Shown here in pieces: positions 38,908-48,473 of a DNA stretch of 64,000 nucleotides (its first letter is position 1; each line of letters starts with the position of its first letter). The stretch is from positions 48,477 through 112,476 of the forward strand of contig JAQXKO010000018.1 of the NCBI GenBank assembly GCA_029010495.1. The letters are read 5' to 3'. Below the pieces are notes generated by a model. That model ran no database searches and was not told the origin of the DNA. It saw nothing but the letters and a program-made list of their open reading frames with translations. A program made the translations under genes and the position numbers. This DNA comes from Clostridiales bacterium. Lineage in GTDB: Bacteria; Bacillota; Clostridia; Lachnospirales; Lachnospiraceae.

Positions 38908-38953
38908 AAAAAAGGGGGTCAAACAGCCTGAAAACAGACTGTCTGACTCCCTT
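38908..38953 (-). terminator. Attenuator terminator in the pyrG operon leader
   Basis: AAGGGAGTCAGACAGTCTG-TTTT-CAGGCTGTTTGACCCCCTT (minus sense, given as its two 19-base arms) pairs over 19 positions with two wobbles and one A-C mismatch, then TTTTTT. It lies between the promoter and the ribosome site, so each operon transcript must read through it. Outer 12-bp arms AATATTATGAAC (38958-38969) and GTTCATAATATT (38867-38878) enclose it. Confidence 0.88.
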
Positions 38954-38958
38954 GCCAG
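38943..38958 (-). promoter_or_regulatory. Candidate ANTAR hexaloop hairpin, pyrG operon leader
   Basis: CTGGC-AAGGGA-GTCAG (minus sense) is a 5-bp stem, with one G-U pair, and a six-base loop that has A at position 1 and G at position 4. Its loop and 3' arm are the 5' arm of the attenuator terminator, so the two folds exclude each other. Confidence 0.7.
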
Positions 38959-38982
38959 TTCATAATATTCAATTAGTAAAAT

Positions 38983-39009
38983 ATTATACCATTTTCTTTA
39001 ATTTGTAAA
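38983..39009 (-). promoter_or_regulatory. Promoter of the pyrG-gltBD-glnA-ANTAR operon
   Basis: Extended -10 TGGTATAAT (TATAAT at 38983-38988) with TTTACA 15 bp upstream (39004-39009). Expected start near 38976, about 18 nt before the hexaloop hairpin. Confidence 0.65.
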
Positions 39010-39094
39010 GAGTTTTTCTTAAGAAAACTCATTTTTTATTAATCTGATTATCGGACTTAAGCCGAGACAAAAATATCTTAAGACAGACGATTAA

Positions 39095-39126
39095 CAAAAA
39101 AGCGGGGCAAAAGCCCCGCCGGTTTT
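39095..39126 (-). terminator. Terminator of the DUF4177-like gene
   Basis: GCGGGGC-TTTT-GCCCCGC followed by TTTTTTG on the minus strand; it isolates the pyrG promoter from upstream transcription. Confidence 0.93.
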
Positions 39127-39144
39127 TGAATCCGTTAATATGAA

Positions 39145-39759
39145 TTATTCCTCATAGACATCATTTTTATAGAACTTACCTGCCTCCAGCCTGTAAGCCT
39201 CCATTGATGAGAGTCTGAACATAATCTTCGATAAGAGATCCGTATCAACATTAGTCTCCAGTCTCTTGGATATTGTATACTGTAAATCAAAGATTCCGTA
39301 TCCTTTTTCAGGATTCTCATCAAACATATCATTAATTGCATTTATGATTGAAAGATTGTTTGTTAACAGACCGTCATTAACATTTCTTGCATATTCCTGC
39401 TGACGGGCAAGATTTTCATTGTATGCCTTAAGAGCCTGCTCCTTATCCTCCTGTTTCTTCTGTTCAACCATTTCAACTGTCTTCTTCTTCATTGCTTCTT
39501 TTTCAAAAGTAAGCATTGATACTTCTTCCTTGGTGTATACTCTTCTTTCAAAAACAACAACCGTTTCATCAGTTGATGTGTTGGAAAGCATTCCGGTAAG
39601 GTTTCTTCCCATTTCGTTTGTGTGAATGGATATGACTCTCCAGCCCTTTGCGGCATAACTGTTCAAAAGCTTCGCCAAATCCTCCGTGTCATCACCGATT
39701 GTGTCGTTTAACTTTTCAACAGCATATTCATAACGTTCATACAAATCCTCTAATCTCAT
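39145..39759 (-). CDS. DUF4177-like protein with coiled-coil and C-terminal domain
   Basis: The 204-residue cytosolic protein has an N-terminal segment resembling DUF4177 (YEYAVEKLNDT, LLNSYAAKGWRVISIHTNEM, VVVFERRV; about 8-72). A charged helix follows (MKKKTVEMVEQKKQEDKEQA). The C-terminal domain of about 70 residues (GYGIFDLQYTISKRLETNVD) looks like a small helical fold, perhaps winged helix. The start is the ATG at 39759 with GGAGGAAGAAT upstream. It lies between amt-glnB and the pyrG operon but has its own terminator. Function unknown. Confidence 0.75.
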   Translation of the reverse strand: MRLEDLYERYEYAVEKLNDTIGDDTEDLAKLLNSYAAKGWRVISIHTNEMGRNLTGMLSNTSTDETVVVFERRVYTKEEVSMLTFEKEAMKKKTVEMVEQKKQEDKEQALKAYNENLARQQEYARNVNDGLLTNNLSIINAINDMFDENPEKGYGIFDLQYTISKRLETNVDTDLLSKIMFRLSSMEAYRLEAGKFYKNDVYEE

Positions 39760-39864
39760 ATTCTTCCTCCGTTTTTTCAAAAAAAATTATAGATAAATTG
39801 TATCACATATGTGTGAAAAAGTACATATACAAATAATAATTTTTCAGAAAAATCGGTTTTCATC

Positions 39865-39900
39865 CAAAAAGAAAAGACGCCGCCGTAAAACAACGTCTCT
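39865..39900 (-). terminator. Probable terminator of amt-glnB
   Basis: AGACG/CGTCT arms (39894-39898 with 39875-39879) around a GC-containing loop, followed by TTTCTTTTT on the minus strand. The stem is short. Confidence 0.5.
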
Positions 39901-39927
39901 TCTATGTATGGGATAGGGTTTAACAGC

Positions 39928-41700
39928 TTATTCTGTATCCTGTAAAGCGGCAAAGCCTTCAGCACCGGTTCTGACCTTTACGACATTTTCAACATCGTAT
40001 ACGAAAATCTTACCGTCTCCGATATGACCGGTATAAAGAACCTTTTTGGCTGTGTCAATGACACTCTGCACAGGAACCTTTGAAACAACAATAGAAATCT
40101 GTATCTTTGGAAGAAGTGAAGGAGCAACCTCAACACCACGATAATATTCAGGCTTACCCTTCTGTACACCGCAACCGAGTACGTGTGTTACCGTAATACC
40201 TGTGATGCCGATTGACATCAAAGCGTCCTTAAGCGGCTCTAACATACGCTCTTTACATATGATTTCAATCTTTGTCATCTTCACGCTTCCTTCCGGAACG
40301 AAGCTTTCTACCTTCTTAACAGGCACTGCCTCTGCTACAGGAGTATCACCTGTAACAACAGGAACCTTTTCGTCAACTCTGTCTGTAAGTATTGATGGAA
40401 TTGAAGGACTGAAGTCTGCATATGCACTTACAAGACCGTGTTCAGTCTTATCAAGACCTATTAATTCTTCATCAACACTTGCTCTTAAACCGTGGAACTT
40501 CTTAATTAAAAGAAATGTAATTGTCATTGTAACTGCTACATATAATACGATTGCGCCAATACCAAGACACTGTATGCCGAGGAATTTAGCACCTTCTGCA
40601 ACATCTCCGCCGTGAATTGCAGCATAAATAAGACCATCCTGACCAAGCGGAGCATCCTTTGTAGCAAGTAAGCCTACTGCTACAGTACCCCAGATACCGT
40701 TTGCAAGGTGAACACCGACAGCACCTACAGGGTCATCAATATGACATTTAAGATCAAGTACTTCAACTACTACATCTACGAGAATACCGGAAACAAGACC
40801 GATAACTGCAGCACCGACCCAGTCAACCGCATCACAACCGGCTGTAACACCTACAAGACCTGCAAGTGAAGCGTTAAGACACATTGAAACATCGGGCTTT
40901 CCGTTCTTGATCCATGTAAAAATCATACATACTACTGTTGCAACAGCAGGAGCTACAGTTGTTGTAAGGAAAATTGATGCAAGCTCAGGAATGCTTTTGG
41001 CAGCTGCACCGTTAAAGCCATACCAGCCGAGCCAGAGAATGAAGCAGCCGAGAGCACCAAGTGTAAGGGAATGACCGGGAATGGCATTTACCTTAATGAC
41101 CTTACCGTTTTCATCCTTAACATACTTTCCAAGTCTTGCGCCAAGTAAAATTGCACCTATTAATGCTGCAACACCGCCAACTGTGTGAATTGCTGCAGAA
41201 CCTGCGTAATCATGGAATCCCATCTTGTAAAGCCAGCCCTGTGAGTTCCAGACCCATCCCGCTTCAATCGGATAAATTACCAGAGAGATAATACCTGAAT
41301 AAATGCAATATGCCGAGAACTTTGTACGTTCTGCCATGGCACCTGAAACGATTGTAGCAGCTGTAGCGCAAAATACAAGGTTAAATACAAAGCTGCTTGC
41401 ATTTCCGCCATTAATAAATTCACCAAAGTTTGTAATCATACTTAAGTTTGGTTTTCCGATAATGCCGGCCACATAATCTTCGGACATCATAAGTGCAAAA
41501 CCGAGTAATGAGAAAGTAACTGTACCGATACAGAAATCCATGAGGTTCTTCATGATAATGTTACCGGCATTCTTTGCTCGTGTAAAACCCGTTTCTACCA
41601 TTGCAAAGCCCGCCTGCATCCAGAATACCAGGGCTGCACCGATTAAGAACCAGACTCCGAAAACCTGATCATTTACTGTCTGTAAAATATCTGTTGTCAT
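39928..41700 (-). CDS. amt: Ammonium transporter fused to a C-terminal PII domain
   Basis: Residues 1 to about 415 form an 11-helix Amt channel. The twin pore histidines are in SAAIHTVGGVAALIG and VGVHLANGIWGTVAVG, and NAGNIIMKNLMDF is typical. After a linker, residues 475-590 are a full GlnB/GlnK domain starting MTKIEIICKERMLEPLKDAL. Its T-loop GCGVQKGKPEYYRGVEV carries Tyr520 at the position of the uridylylated PII tyrosine. Separate PII proteins normally plug Amt; here the regulator is covalently attached. The ATG at 41700 follows TTAGGAGG. Its leader carries a hexaloop hairpin and a terminator-like fold. Confidence 0.95.
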   Translation of the reverse strand: MTTDILQTVNDQVFGVWFLIGAALVFWMQAGFAMVETGFTRAKNAGNIIMKNLMDFCIGTVTFSLLGFALMMSEDYVAGIIGKPNLSMITNFGEFINGGNASSFVFNLVFCATAATIVSGAMAERTKFSAYCIYSGIISLVIYPIEAGWVWNSQGWLYKMGFHDYAGSAAIHTVGGVAALIGAILLGARLGKYVKDENGKVIKVNAIPGHSLTLGALGCFILWLGWYGFNGAAAKSIPELASIFLTTTVAPAVATVVCMIFTWIKNGKPDVSMCLNASLAGLVGVTAGCDAVDWVGAAVIGLVSGILVDVVVEVLDLKCHIDDPVGAVGVHLANGIWGTVAVGLLATKDAPLGQDGLIYAAIHGGDVAEGAKFLGIQCLGIGAIVLYVAVTMTITFLLIKKFHGLRASVDEELIGLDKTEHGLVSAYADFSPSIPSILTDRVDEKVPVVTGDTPVAEAVPVKKVESFVPEGSVKMTKIEIICKERMLEPLKDALMSIGITGITVTHVLGCGVQKGKPEYYRGVEVAPSLLPKIQISIVVSKVPVQSVIDTAKKVLYTGHIGDGKIFVYDVENVVKVRTGAEGFAALQDTE

Positions 41701-41740
41701 ATATGTTTCCTCCTAAAATAACATACATAATTTTAAAACT

Positions 41741-41778
41741 GCAAAGGGCACGTTTCCATTATAAAAACGCGCCCTTGC
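41741..41778 (-). terminator. Terminator-like hairpin in the amt-glnB leader
   Basis: GCAAGGGCGCGTTT pairs with AAACGTGCCCTTTGC (minus sense) with one bulged A and one G-U. The tail AGTTTTAAAATT is a weaker U-tract than in the other three nitrogen leaders. Confidence 0.65.
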
Positions 41779-41802
41779 ATAAGTTTATATGTTTAGATTT
41801 TA
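41767..41802 (-). promoter_or_regulatory. Candidate ANTAR hexaloop hairpin and -10 of amt-glnB
   Basis: ATGC-AAGGGC-GCGT (minus sense, 41767-41780) gives a 4-bp stem and a hexaloop with A1 and G4, overlapping the 5' arm of the leader hairpin. An extended -10 TGATAAAAT (TAAAAT at 41797-41802) would start transcription about 10 nt upstream of it. Confidence 0.55.
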
Positions 41803-41840
41803 TCAGAAGAGTTTATTAACTCGAACTGCTTTTATTGTAT

Positions 41841-41854
41841 TCTACTATTGTAGA
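41841..41854. repeat. TCTACTATTGTAGA dyad, copy 1
   Basis: A perfect 5-bp-arm dyad seven bases beyond the glnN stop; the identical 14-mer recurs at 57824-57837 downstream of the aminopeptidase gene. Confidence 0.6.
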
Positions 41855-41860
41855 TTACAT

Positions 41861-43954
41861 TTATACATAAAACAGAATGTCTGCATATGTAGGATATGGA
41901 ATCATATCCTTCGGAATTACCTCTTCAGCCTCATCGGCAAGCTTTCTGATTGCCTCCATATCCTGAAGAATCGTTGACCTGTAATACTTCGCAGTCTCAA
42001 GAGAATCAGTCATTGACTCTGCATAACATCTGTCTGCGATTAGCTTATCATTTAACTCATCAATGCTTTCATACCATTTACTGAGCTTTTCAATAAGTTT
42101 AATCTCTGATTTTGAAGAAACCGAAGTGATATGCTGTTTCTTTTCCGCAACAGTCATCACCTTGTCTGTATAGTTCATAAGAGCCGGTAAGAACATATGA
42201 CTTATCATATCAGAAAGAGTCTTTGCTTCGATATGAATTGTCTTTGCATAGTTTTCAAGAAGAATTTCATATCTTGACTCAATCTCGCTCTTAGTATAAA
42301 TATGATGCTTAACAAAAAGATCCACGTTCTTGTCAGCAACAAATACAGGTAATACATCAGGTGTTGAACGATAGTTGTAAAGACCTCTTGCCTCAGCCTC
42401 CTTAACCCATTCATCCGAATAACCGTTGCCGTTAAAGATGATTCTCTTATGCTCAACGATTGTTTCCCTGATAAGCTCATGAACCTTGTCGCATAAATCC
42501 TTTTCATCTACGTCCTTAAGCTTCTCATAAAAACTGTTTAATGATTCTGCAACTGCAGTATTTAATACAATATTAGGTCCTGCAACAGAAAGTGATGAAC
42601 CGAGTGAACGGAACTCAAATTTATTGCCTGTGAAAGCAAACGGCGATGTTCTGTTTCTGTCGGTTGTATCCTTCATAAAATGAGGAAGAACCGCAGCACC
42701 CGTTTCCATTGCAACTGACTGTGCATTCTTAAAGAATGTATCTTTTTCGATAGAATCAAGAACTGCCGTAAGCTCATCACCAAGGAAAATCGAGATAATT
42801 GCAGGAGGCGCCTCATTTGCACCAAGTCTGTGATCGTTACCTGCTGATGCAACAGATAATCTTAAAAGGTCTGCATAATCATCTACTGCCTTGATAACAG
42901 CCATCAGGAATACGAGGAACTGGATATTTTCTGCCGGTGTCTTACCCGGATCAAGAAGGTTAATTCCTGTATTTGTTGTCATTGACCAGTTATTGTGCTT
43001 TCCTGAACCGTTAATACCGTCAAATGGCTTCTCATGAAGGAGACATACAAAGCCGTGCTTGTCGGCAACCTTTCTCATTACATCCATTGTTAACTGGTTA
43101 TGATCAACTGCAACATTTGTAGTGTCAAATACAGGTGCAAGCTCATGCTGCGCAGGAGCAACCTCGTTATGCTTTGTCTTTGCAGGAATTCCAAGCTTCC
43201 AGAGTTCCTCATCAAGCTCATGCATATAAGCTGCCACTCTTGGCTTAAGTGTTCCGAAATAATGATCCTCCATTTCCTGACCCTTAGGAGGCATTGCTCC
43301 GAGAAGTGTTCTTCCTGTAAAAACAAGGTCCATTCTCTTTTTAAAATCTTCTTTATCTACAAGGAAATATTCCTGCTCAGGTCCTACTGTTGTTGCAACA
43401 CTTTCAACATCCTTGTTTCCAAGAACATGAAGAATTCTTGTTGCTTCCTTATTAAGTGCTTCCATAGAACGAAGAAGCGGTGTTTTCTTGTCAAGCGCCT
43501 CTCCGCTGTATGAACAGAAGGCTGTCGGAATATATAATGTTCCGTCTTTAATAAATGCCGGTGATGTCGGATCCCAGGCTGTATATCCTCTTGCTTCGAA
43601 TGTAGCTCTGAGTCCGCCGGATGGAAAGCTTGATGCATCAGGTTCACCCTTAATAAGTTCCTTGCCGGAGAATTCCATGATTACCTCTCCGTTTCCAACC
43701 GGATTAATAAAGCTGTCGTGTTTCTCTGCAGTGGTTCCCGTAAGTGGCTGGAACCAATGTGTAAAATGTGTTGCACCATGCTCTACTGCCCATTCCTTCA
43801 TAGCTATTGCAACTGCATTGGCAACATCAAGTTCAAGGTGTGTATTTTTATCAATTGTCTTTTTTAATGCCTTGAAAACATCCTTAGGAAGTTTGTCTCT
43901 CATTACCTTTTCATTAAAAACAAGACTTCCGTACATCTCAGGTATTCTGCTCAT
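41861..43954 (-). CDS. glnN: Glutamine synthetase type III
   Basis: The GSIII family makes glutamine with a larger subunit than GSI. The 697-residue protein starts [20 protein letters not shown]. It has [30 protein letters not shown], the active-site segment [20 protein letters not shown] and [20 protein letters not shown]. The ATG at 43954 follows AAAGGAG. It is monocistronic between carB and amt-glnB, with its own TTGACA/TATATT promoter and an attenuator leader nearly identical to that of purF. Presence of GSI and GSIII under apparently shared control suggests condition-dependent use. Confidence 0.97.
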   Translation of the reverse strand: MSRIPEMYGSLVFNEKVMRDKLPKDVFKALKKTIDKNTHLELDVANAVAIAMKEWAVEHGATHFTHWFQPLTGTTAEKHDSFINPVGNGEVIMEFSGKELIKGEPDASSFPSGGLRATFEARGYTAWDPTSPAFIKDGTLYIPTAFCSYSGEALDKKTPLLRSMEALNKEATRILHVLGNKDVESVATTVGPEQEYFLVDKEDFKKRMDLVFTGRTLLGAMPPKGQEMEDHYFGTLKPRVAAYMHELDEELWKLGIPAKTKHNEVAPAQHELAPVFDTTNVAVDHNQLTMDVMRKVADKHGFVCLLHEKPFDGINGSGKHNNWSMTTNTGINLLDPGKTPAENIQFLVFLMAVIKAVDDYADLLRLSVASAGNDHRLGANEAPPAIISIFLGDELTAVLDSIEKDTFFKNAQSVAMETGAAVLPHFMKDTTDRNRTSPFAFTGNKFEFRSLGSSLSVAGPNIVLNTAVAESLNSFYEKLKDVDEKDLCDKVHELIRETIVEHKRIIFNGNGYSDEWVKEAEARGLYNYRSTPDVLPVFVADKNVDLFVKHHIYTKSEIESRYEILLENYAKTIHIEAKTLSDMISHMFLPALMNYTDKVMTVAEKKQHITSVSSKSEIKLIEKLSKWYESIDELNDKLIADRCYAESMTDSLETAKYYRSTILQDMEAIRKLADEAEEVIPKDMIPYPTYADILFYV

Positions 43955-44007
43955 TTTGACTCCTTTCCCTTGCTGCTATTCTAAGTTGCGCATCCATCAA
44001 AATAACA

Positions 44008-44048
44008 ACAAAAAAGGCACTTTGGAAAATCTTCCAAAGCGCCTTTGC
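44008..44048 (-). terminator. Attenuator terminator in the glnN leader
   Basis: AAGGCGCTTTGGAA-GATT-TTCCAAAGTGCCTT (minus sense), a 14-bp stem with one G-U, followed by TTTTTTG. It begins about 10 nt after the predicted start, well before the glnN ribosome site. Confidence 0.88.
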
Positions 44049-44051
44049 TTT
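44036..44051 (-). promoter_or_regulatory. Candidate ANTAR hexaloop hairpin, glnN leader
   Basis: AAAGC-AAAGGC-GCTTT (minus sense): 5-bp stem, six-base loop with A1 and G4. It uses the first bases of the terminator's 5' arm, so formation of one prevents the other. Confidence 0.72.
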
Positions 44052-44061
44052 TCTTGGTGAT

Positions 44062-44090
44062 AATATAACTCGTATTTTTTGTTTTGTCAA
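44062..44090 (-). promoter_or_regulatory. glnN promoter
   Basis: TTGACA (44085-44090) and TATATT (44062-44067) at 17-bp spacing; expected start near 44055. Confidence 0.8.
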
Positions 44091-44182
44091 CTACTTTTTT
44101 TGATTTTTTTTAAAAACATTATTTATACAATTTTTGCTTTATAAATAATAAGAATCAATAATAAATCAAAACTTACTTTTAA

Positions 44183-47100
44183 TTAAAATATTGGTGCTAC
44201 TCTTATTGTCTGCTCCTCCAGAACATCAAGAAGAACCTTTACAGTATCAAGAGAAGTAAACATCGTTACATTGTTTTCAATGGCACATCTTCTGATATGC
44301 ACACCATTGCCCTCATGAACGCCTGACAATATGGCACGTGTATTGATTACATAACTTACATATCCGCTTCTTATGGCTTCAAGCACCTCATCACTGCCCT
44401 CTGACAGCTTATGCTTTACACGTGTTCTGATACCATTTGCCTTGAGATATTCCGCTGATACGGTAGTCGCCTCAATATTGAAGCCCATATCATAAAAACG
44501 CTTAATAAGAGGCAATGCCTCCTCCTTGTCCTCATCGGCCAAGGTAACAAGAACCGTTCCGTAATTCTGGAGCTTAACGCCCGATGCAACAAGCGCCTTA
44601 TACATGGCTCTGTGAAGAGTGTTGTCATAGCCGATAGCTTCACCCGTAGATTTCATCTCAGGTGAAAGATATGCATCCATTCCCTTAAGCTTCGCAAAAG
44701 AAAATGCAGGTGCCTTTACAAACCACATATCTCTTTCCTTGGGATAAAGAGTAAAAATTCCCTGCTCCTTAAGGCTTACGCCGAGTATTACAAGAGTGGC
44801 TATATCTGCAAGAGAATAGCCCGTTGCCTTTGACAGGAACGGTACTGTTCTTGAGGAACGCGGATTTACCTCAATAATATAGACATCATCATTATCATCC
44901 ACAATAAACTGTATATTAAACAATCCTATAATACCGATTCCGAGACCAAGCTTTTTTGTATATCTGAGTATTGTACCCTTCACCTTATCAGACACACTGA
45001 AGGTCGGATACACGCTGATTGAGTCACCGGAATGTACACCTGTTCTTTCAACAAGCTCCATAATTCCCGGAACGAACACATCTGTACCGTCGCAGATTGC
45101 ATCTACCTCCAGCTCCTTACCGCGGATATATTTATCTACAAGAACAGGCTTATCGACATCCACTTCAACAGCGGTTTTCAGATAATGACGAAGATCCGAC
45201 TCCTTGGAAACTATCTGCATGGCACGTCCTCCAAGTACGAATGAAGGTCTTACAAGCACAGGATATCCTATTTCAGCCGCCGCCCTTACACCGTCCTCAA
45301 TATTTGTAACTGCCATTCCCTTCGGTTGCGGAATCGAAAGCTCACTGAGGACCTTTTCAAATGAATCCCTGTTCTCAGCCTTTTCAATAGCATCACATTC
45401 TGTGCCGATTATTTTAACGCCGTATTCCCTTAACGGCTCGGCAAGATTTATTGCAGTCTGACCGCCAAGTATGGCAATAACACCCTCAGGCTTTTCATAT
45501 TCCACAATATTCAATACATCTTCGACGCACAAAGGCTCAAAATAAAGCTTATCCGAGGTCGTATAATCTGTTGATACCGTTTCGGGATTATTATTGATAA
45601 TAATTGCCTCATAGCCCGCTGCCTTAATAGTTTTAATTGCATGTACCGTGGAATAATCGAACTCCACTCCCTGACCGATACGTATAGGTCCCGAGCCAAG
45701 AACGACAATCTTTTTCTTTTCGGATATTACCGACTCATTTTCATCTTCATAAGTGGAATAAAAATACGGTATATAGCTCTCAAATTCCGATGCGCAGGTG
45801 TCTATCATCTTGTAAACAGGGAAAATGTCTGCATCCTTCCTCAACTTATAAATCTCTTTTTGAGAATAATTCCAAAGCACGGCAATTTCTCTGTCTGAGA
45901 AACCCATTTTCTTTGCCTGATACAGAAGCTTTATGTCATCCCTATTTTCGGAAAGCAGCTTTTCCATATCAATAATATTTCTTATTTTTCGCAGGAAAAA
46001 TAAATCGATTCCTGTTTCCCTGTTAATTTTCTCAACCGGTTCACTTCGTCGCAAAAGCTCAGCTATGGCAAAGATTCTGTCATCAGTTCCGATTTTAATA
46101 TATTCTGTTAATGCCCCTGCTTCATATTCATCAAATTTCGCATGATGAAGGTGAAATAAGCCTATCTCCAGCGAACGGACCGCCTTAAGAATACTTTCCT
46201 CAAAGGTACGTCCCACGCTCATAACCTCACCCGTTGCCTTCATCTGTGTGCTGAGTGAATTATTGGCATCATAAAACTTATCAAAAGGAAATCTCGGCAT
46301 CTTGGAAACGACATAATCAAGTGCCGGTTCAAAGCTTGCCAGAGTATTTGCAAGATGTATTTCGTCAAGACGCAGACCTACCGCAATCTTGGCAGATACT
46401 CTTGCAATAGGATATCCGCTTGCCTTTGACGCAAGTGCCGAAGAACGTGATACACGCGGATTTACCTCAATCAGATAATAGTTGAAGGATTTCGGATCAA
46501 GAGCGAACTGCACATTACAGCCACCCTTAATATTTAGTGCGCGTATGATTTTCAATGCACTGTCACGAAGCATCTGATATTCCCTGTTTGTAAGCGTCTG
46601 TGAAGGACATACTACAATTGAATCTCCCGTATGTATACCTACAGGGTCAAGGTTTTCCATATTGCAGATAGTAATGGCCGTATCATTCGCATCACGCATT
46701 ACCTCATATTCAATTTCCTTATAACCCTTTACGCTTTTCTCTATGAGTACCTGGTGAACAGGTGATAAAACAAGAGCATTTTTCAAAATTTCAACAAGCT
46801 CATCACAGTTATCGGCAAATCCTCCGCCCGTACCTCCCAGGGTAAATGCAGGACGTACCACAACAGGATATCCTATTTTCTCAGCTGCCTTTATTCCCTC
46901 TTCCATACCTTCAGCTATAAGTGAAGGAAGTACCGGCTCACCAAGACCTATACAAAGCTCCTTGAACAGCTCCCTGTCCTCTGCCCGGTCTATACTGTCA
47001 ATATCTGTACCCAGAAGCTCAACTCCGCACTCCTTAAGCACACCCTTTCTCTCCAGCTGCATGGCAAGATTAAGTCCTGTCTGACCGCCTATGCCCGGAA

Positions 47101-47359
47101 GAATGGCATCCGGTCTTTCCATTCTGATAATCTTTGCCATAAACTCCAACGTTAACGGCTCCATATATACCTTGTCCGCAATAGACTCATCCGTCATGAT
47201 TGTTGCCGGATTCGAGTTACACAGGATTACCTCATAACCCTCTTCACGAAGGGCAAGACAAGCCTGAGTGCCGGCATAATCAAATTCAGCTGCCTGACCG
47301 ATTACAATGGGTCCTGAGCCGATTACGAGTATTTTTTTAATATCACTTCGCTTAGGCAT
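44183..47359 (-). CDS. carB: Carbamoyl-phosphate synthase large subunit
   Basis: CarB uses ammonia channelled from CarA, bicarbonate and two ATP to form carbamoyl phosphate for arginine and pyrimidines. The 1058-residue protein shows the internal duplication: [20 protein letters not shown] in the first half and [20 protein letters not shown] in the second, each followed by an ATP-grasp domain. An MGS-type allosteric domain follows at the C-terminus ([20 protein letters not shown] onward). It overlaps carA by 8 bp. Arginine use is supported by argF at 5.6 kb. Confidence 0.97.
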   Translation of the reverse strand: MPKRSDIKKILVIGSGPIVIGQAAEFDYAGTQACLALREEGYEVILCNSNPATIMTDESIADKVYMEPLTLEFMAKIIRMERPDAILPGIGGQTGLNLAMQLERKGVLKECGVELLGTDIDSIDRAEDRELFKELCIGLGEPVLPSLIAEGMEEGIKAAEKIGYPVVVRPAFTLGGTGGGFADNCDELVEILKNALVLSPVHQVLIEKSVKGYKEIEYEVMRDANDTAITICNMENLDPVGIHTGDSIVVCPSQTLTNREYQMLRDSALKIIRALNIKGGCNVQFALDPKSFNYYLIEVNPRVSRSSALASKASGYPIARVSAKIAVGLRLDEIHLANTLASFEPALDYVVSKMPRFPFDKFYDANNSLSTQMKATGEVMSVGRTFEESILKAVRSLEIGLFHLHHAKFDEYEAGALTEYIKIGTDDRIFAIAELLRRSEPVEKINRETGIDLFFLRKIRNIIDMEKLLSENRDDIKLLYQAKKMGFSDREIAVLWNYSQKEIYKLRKDADIFPVYKMIDTCASEFESYIPYFYSTYEDENESVISEKKKIVVLGSGPIRIGQGVEFDYSTVHAIKTIKAAGYEAIIINNNPETVSTDYTTSDKLYFEPLCVEDVLNIVEYEKPEGVIAILGGQTAINLAEPLREYGVKIIGTECDAIEKAENRDSFEKVLSELSIPQPKGMAVTNIEDGVRAAAEIGYPVLVRPSFVLGGRAMQIVSKESDLRHYLKTAVEVDVDKPVLVDKYIRGKELEVDAICDGTDVFVPGIMELVERTGVHSGDSISVYPTFSVSDKVKGTILRYTKKLGLGIGIIGLFNIQFIVDDNDDVYIIEVNPRSSRTVPFLSKATGYSLADIATLVILGVSLKEQGIFTLYPKERDMWFVKAPAFSFAKLKGMDAYLSPEMKSTGEAIGYDNTLHRAMYKALVASGVKLQNYGTVLVTLADEDKEEALPLIKRFYDMGFNIEATTVSAEYLKANGIRTRVKHKLSEGSDEVLEAIRSGYVSYVINTRAILSGVHEGNGVHIRRCAIENNVTMFTSLDTVKVLLDVLEEQTIRVAPIF

Positions 47360-48455
47360 CTGCTTTTCCCTCCTTAAATTCCTTAATCATATTCAGAAAG
47401 TCATCAAAAAGATATGCGCTGTCCTGCGGTCCCGGCGCACTTTCAGGATGGTATTGGACTGAGCATACATAATCCCTGACGCAGCGGATACCCTCAACTG
47501 TATTATCAAGCAGATTAATGTGTGTTATTTCAAGCGGTGTACCCTTAAGGCTTTGCATGTCAACCGCAAAGGAATGATTCTGTGAGGTTATCTCCACCCT
47601 GTCGGTCAAAAGATTTTTAACAGGATGGTTACCTCCCCTGTGTCCGAATTTCAGCTTATATGTTTTGGCCCCATACGACAGTGCAATAAGCTGATGACCC
47701 AGACATATTCCGAATATCGGCAGCTTTCCCCTCAATGCCTTAATGGTTTCAATTGTTTCCGTTACATCCTGCGGGTCTCCCGGACCGTTTGATATAAACA
47801 ATCCGTCCGGCTTATATGACAATATTTCCTCAGGCGGGGTATTGTAAGGAACAACGGTAATATTCATTCCCTTCTTTTCCATCATTCCTGTGATGTTCTG
47901 CTTCATGCCGCAGTCAACGGCAACCACATGACAGTGTCCGCTTTTATCACCGATACAGTATTTTTCCCTTGTGGTTACGCATGATACGACCTTTTTATTA
48001 AATTCGAAGCCTTTAAGCTTATCCATTGCTTCATTTTTTGAAATACAGGCATCTGCAATTATAGCCTTGCAGCTTCCGTAATTGCGGATATGTCTTGCCA
48101 GACTTCGGGTATCAATACCGGATATACCCACTATTCCATACCTTTTCATAATTTCCTCAAGAGTATTGCAGCTTCTGAAATTAGACGGTTCATCATTATA
48201 CTCCCTGACAACAAATCCGGAAATAGTAGGAGTAACCGTTTCATAATCATCCTCATTCATTCCGTAATTACCGATAAGCGGATAAGTCATGCATACTGCC
48301 TGACCCGTATATGACGGATCAGATAATATTTCCTGATAACCGACCATTGATGTGTTAAATACAAGCTCAACAAGAGCCTCCTGTGAAGAGCCGAAGCCAA
48401 TACCCGTATATTCCGTTCCGTCCTCTAAAATCAGCTTTCGTAATAAATCACCCAT
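47352..48455 (-). CDS. carA: Carbamoyl-phosphate synthase small subunit
   Basis: CarA is the glutaminase subunit. The 367-residue protein has the N-terminal CPSase_sm domain ([39 protein letters not shown]). The class I amidotransferase domain has its nucleophile Cys in [17 protein letters not shown] and the His-Glu pair in [13 protein letters not shown]. It begins 18 nt after the purF stop with GAGGTG upstream and overlaps carB, so the three genes form a purF-carA-carB operon. Confidence 0.97.
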   Translation of the reverse strand: MGDLLRKLILEDGTEYTGIGFGSSQEALVELVFNTSMVGYQEILSDPSYTGQAVCMTYPLIGNYGMNEDDYETVTPTISGFVVREYNDEPSNFRSCNTLEEIMKRYGIVGISGIDTRSLARHIRNYGSCKAIIADACISKNEAMDKLKGFEFNKKVVSCVTTREKYCIGDKSGHCHVVAVDCGMKQNITGMMEKKGMNITVVPYNTPPEEILSYKPDGLFISNGPGDPQDVTETIETIKALRGKLPIFGICLGHQLIALSYGAKTYKLKFGHRGGNHPVKNLLTDRVEITSQNHSFAVDMQSLKGTPLEITHINLLDNTVEGIRCVRDYVCSVQYHPESAPGPQDSAYLFDDFLNMIKEFKEGKADA

Positions 48456-48473
48456 TCCCTGTCACCTCATAAT

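Noticed and set aside
38867..38988. B. subtilis-type pyrG attenuation by GGG reiterative transcription
   Set aside because: The predicted transcript does not begin with a G-run able to pair with the terminator arm.
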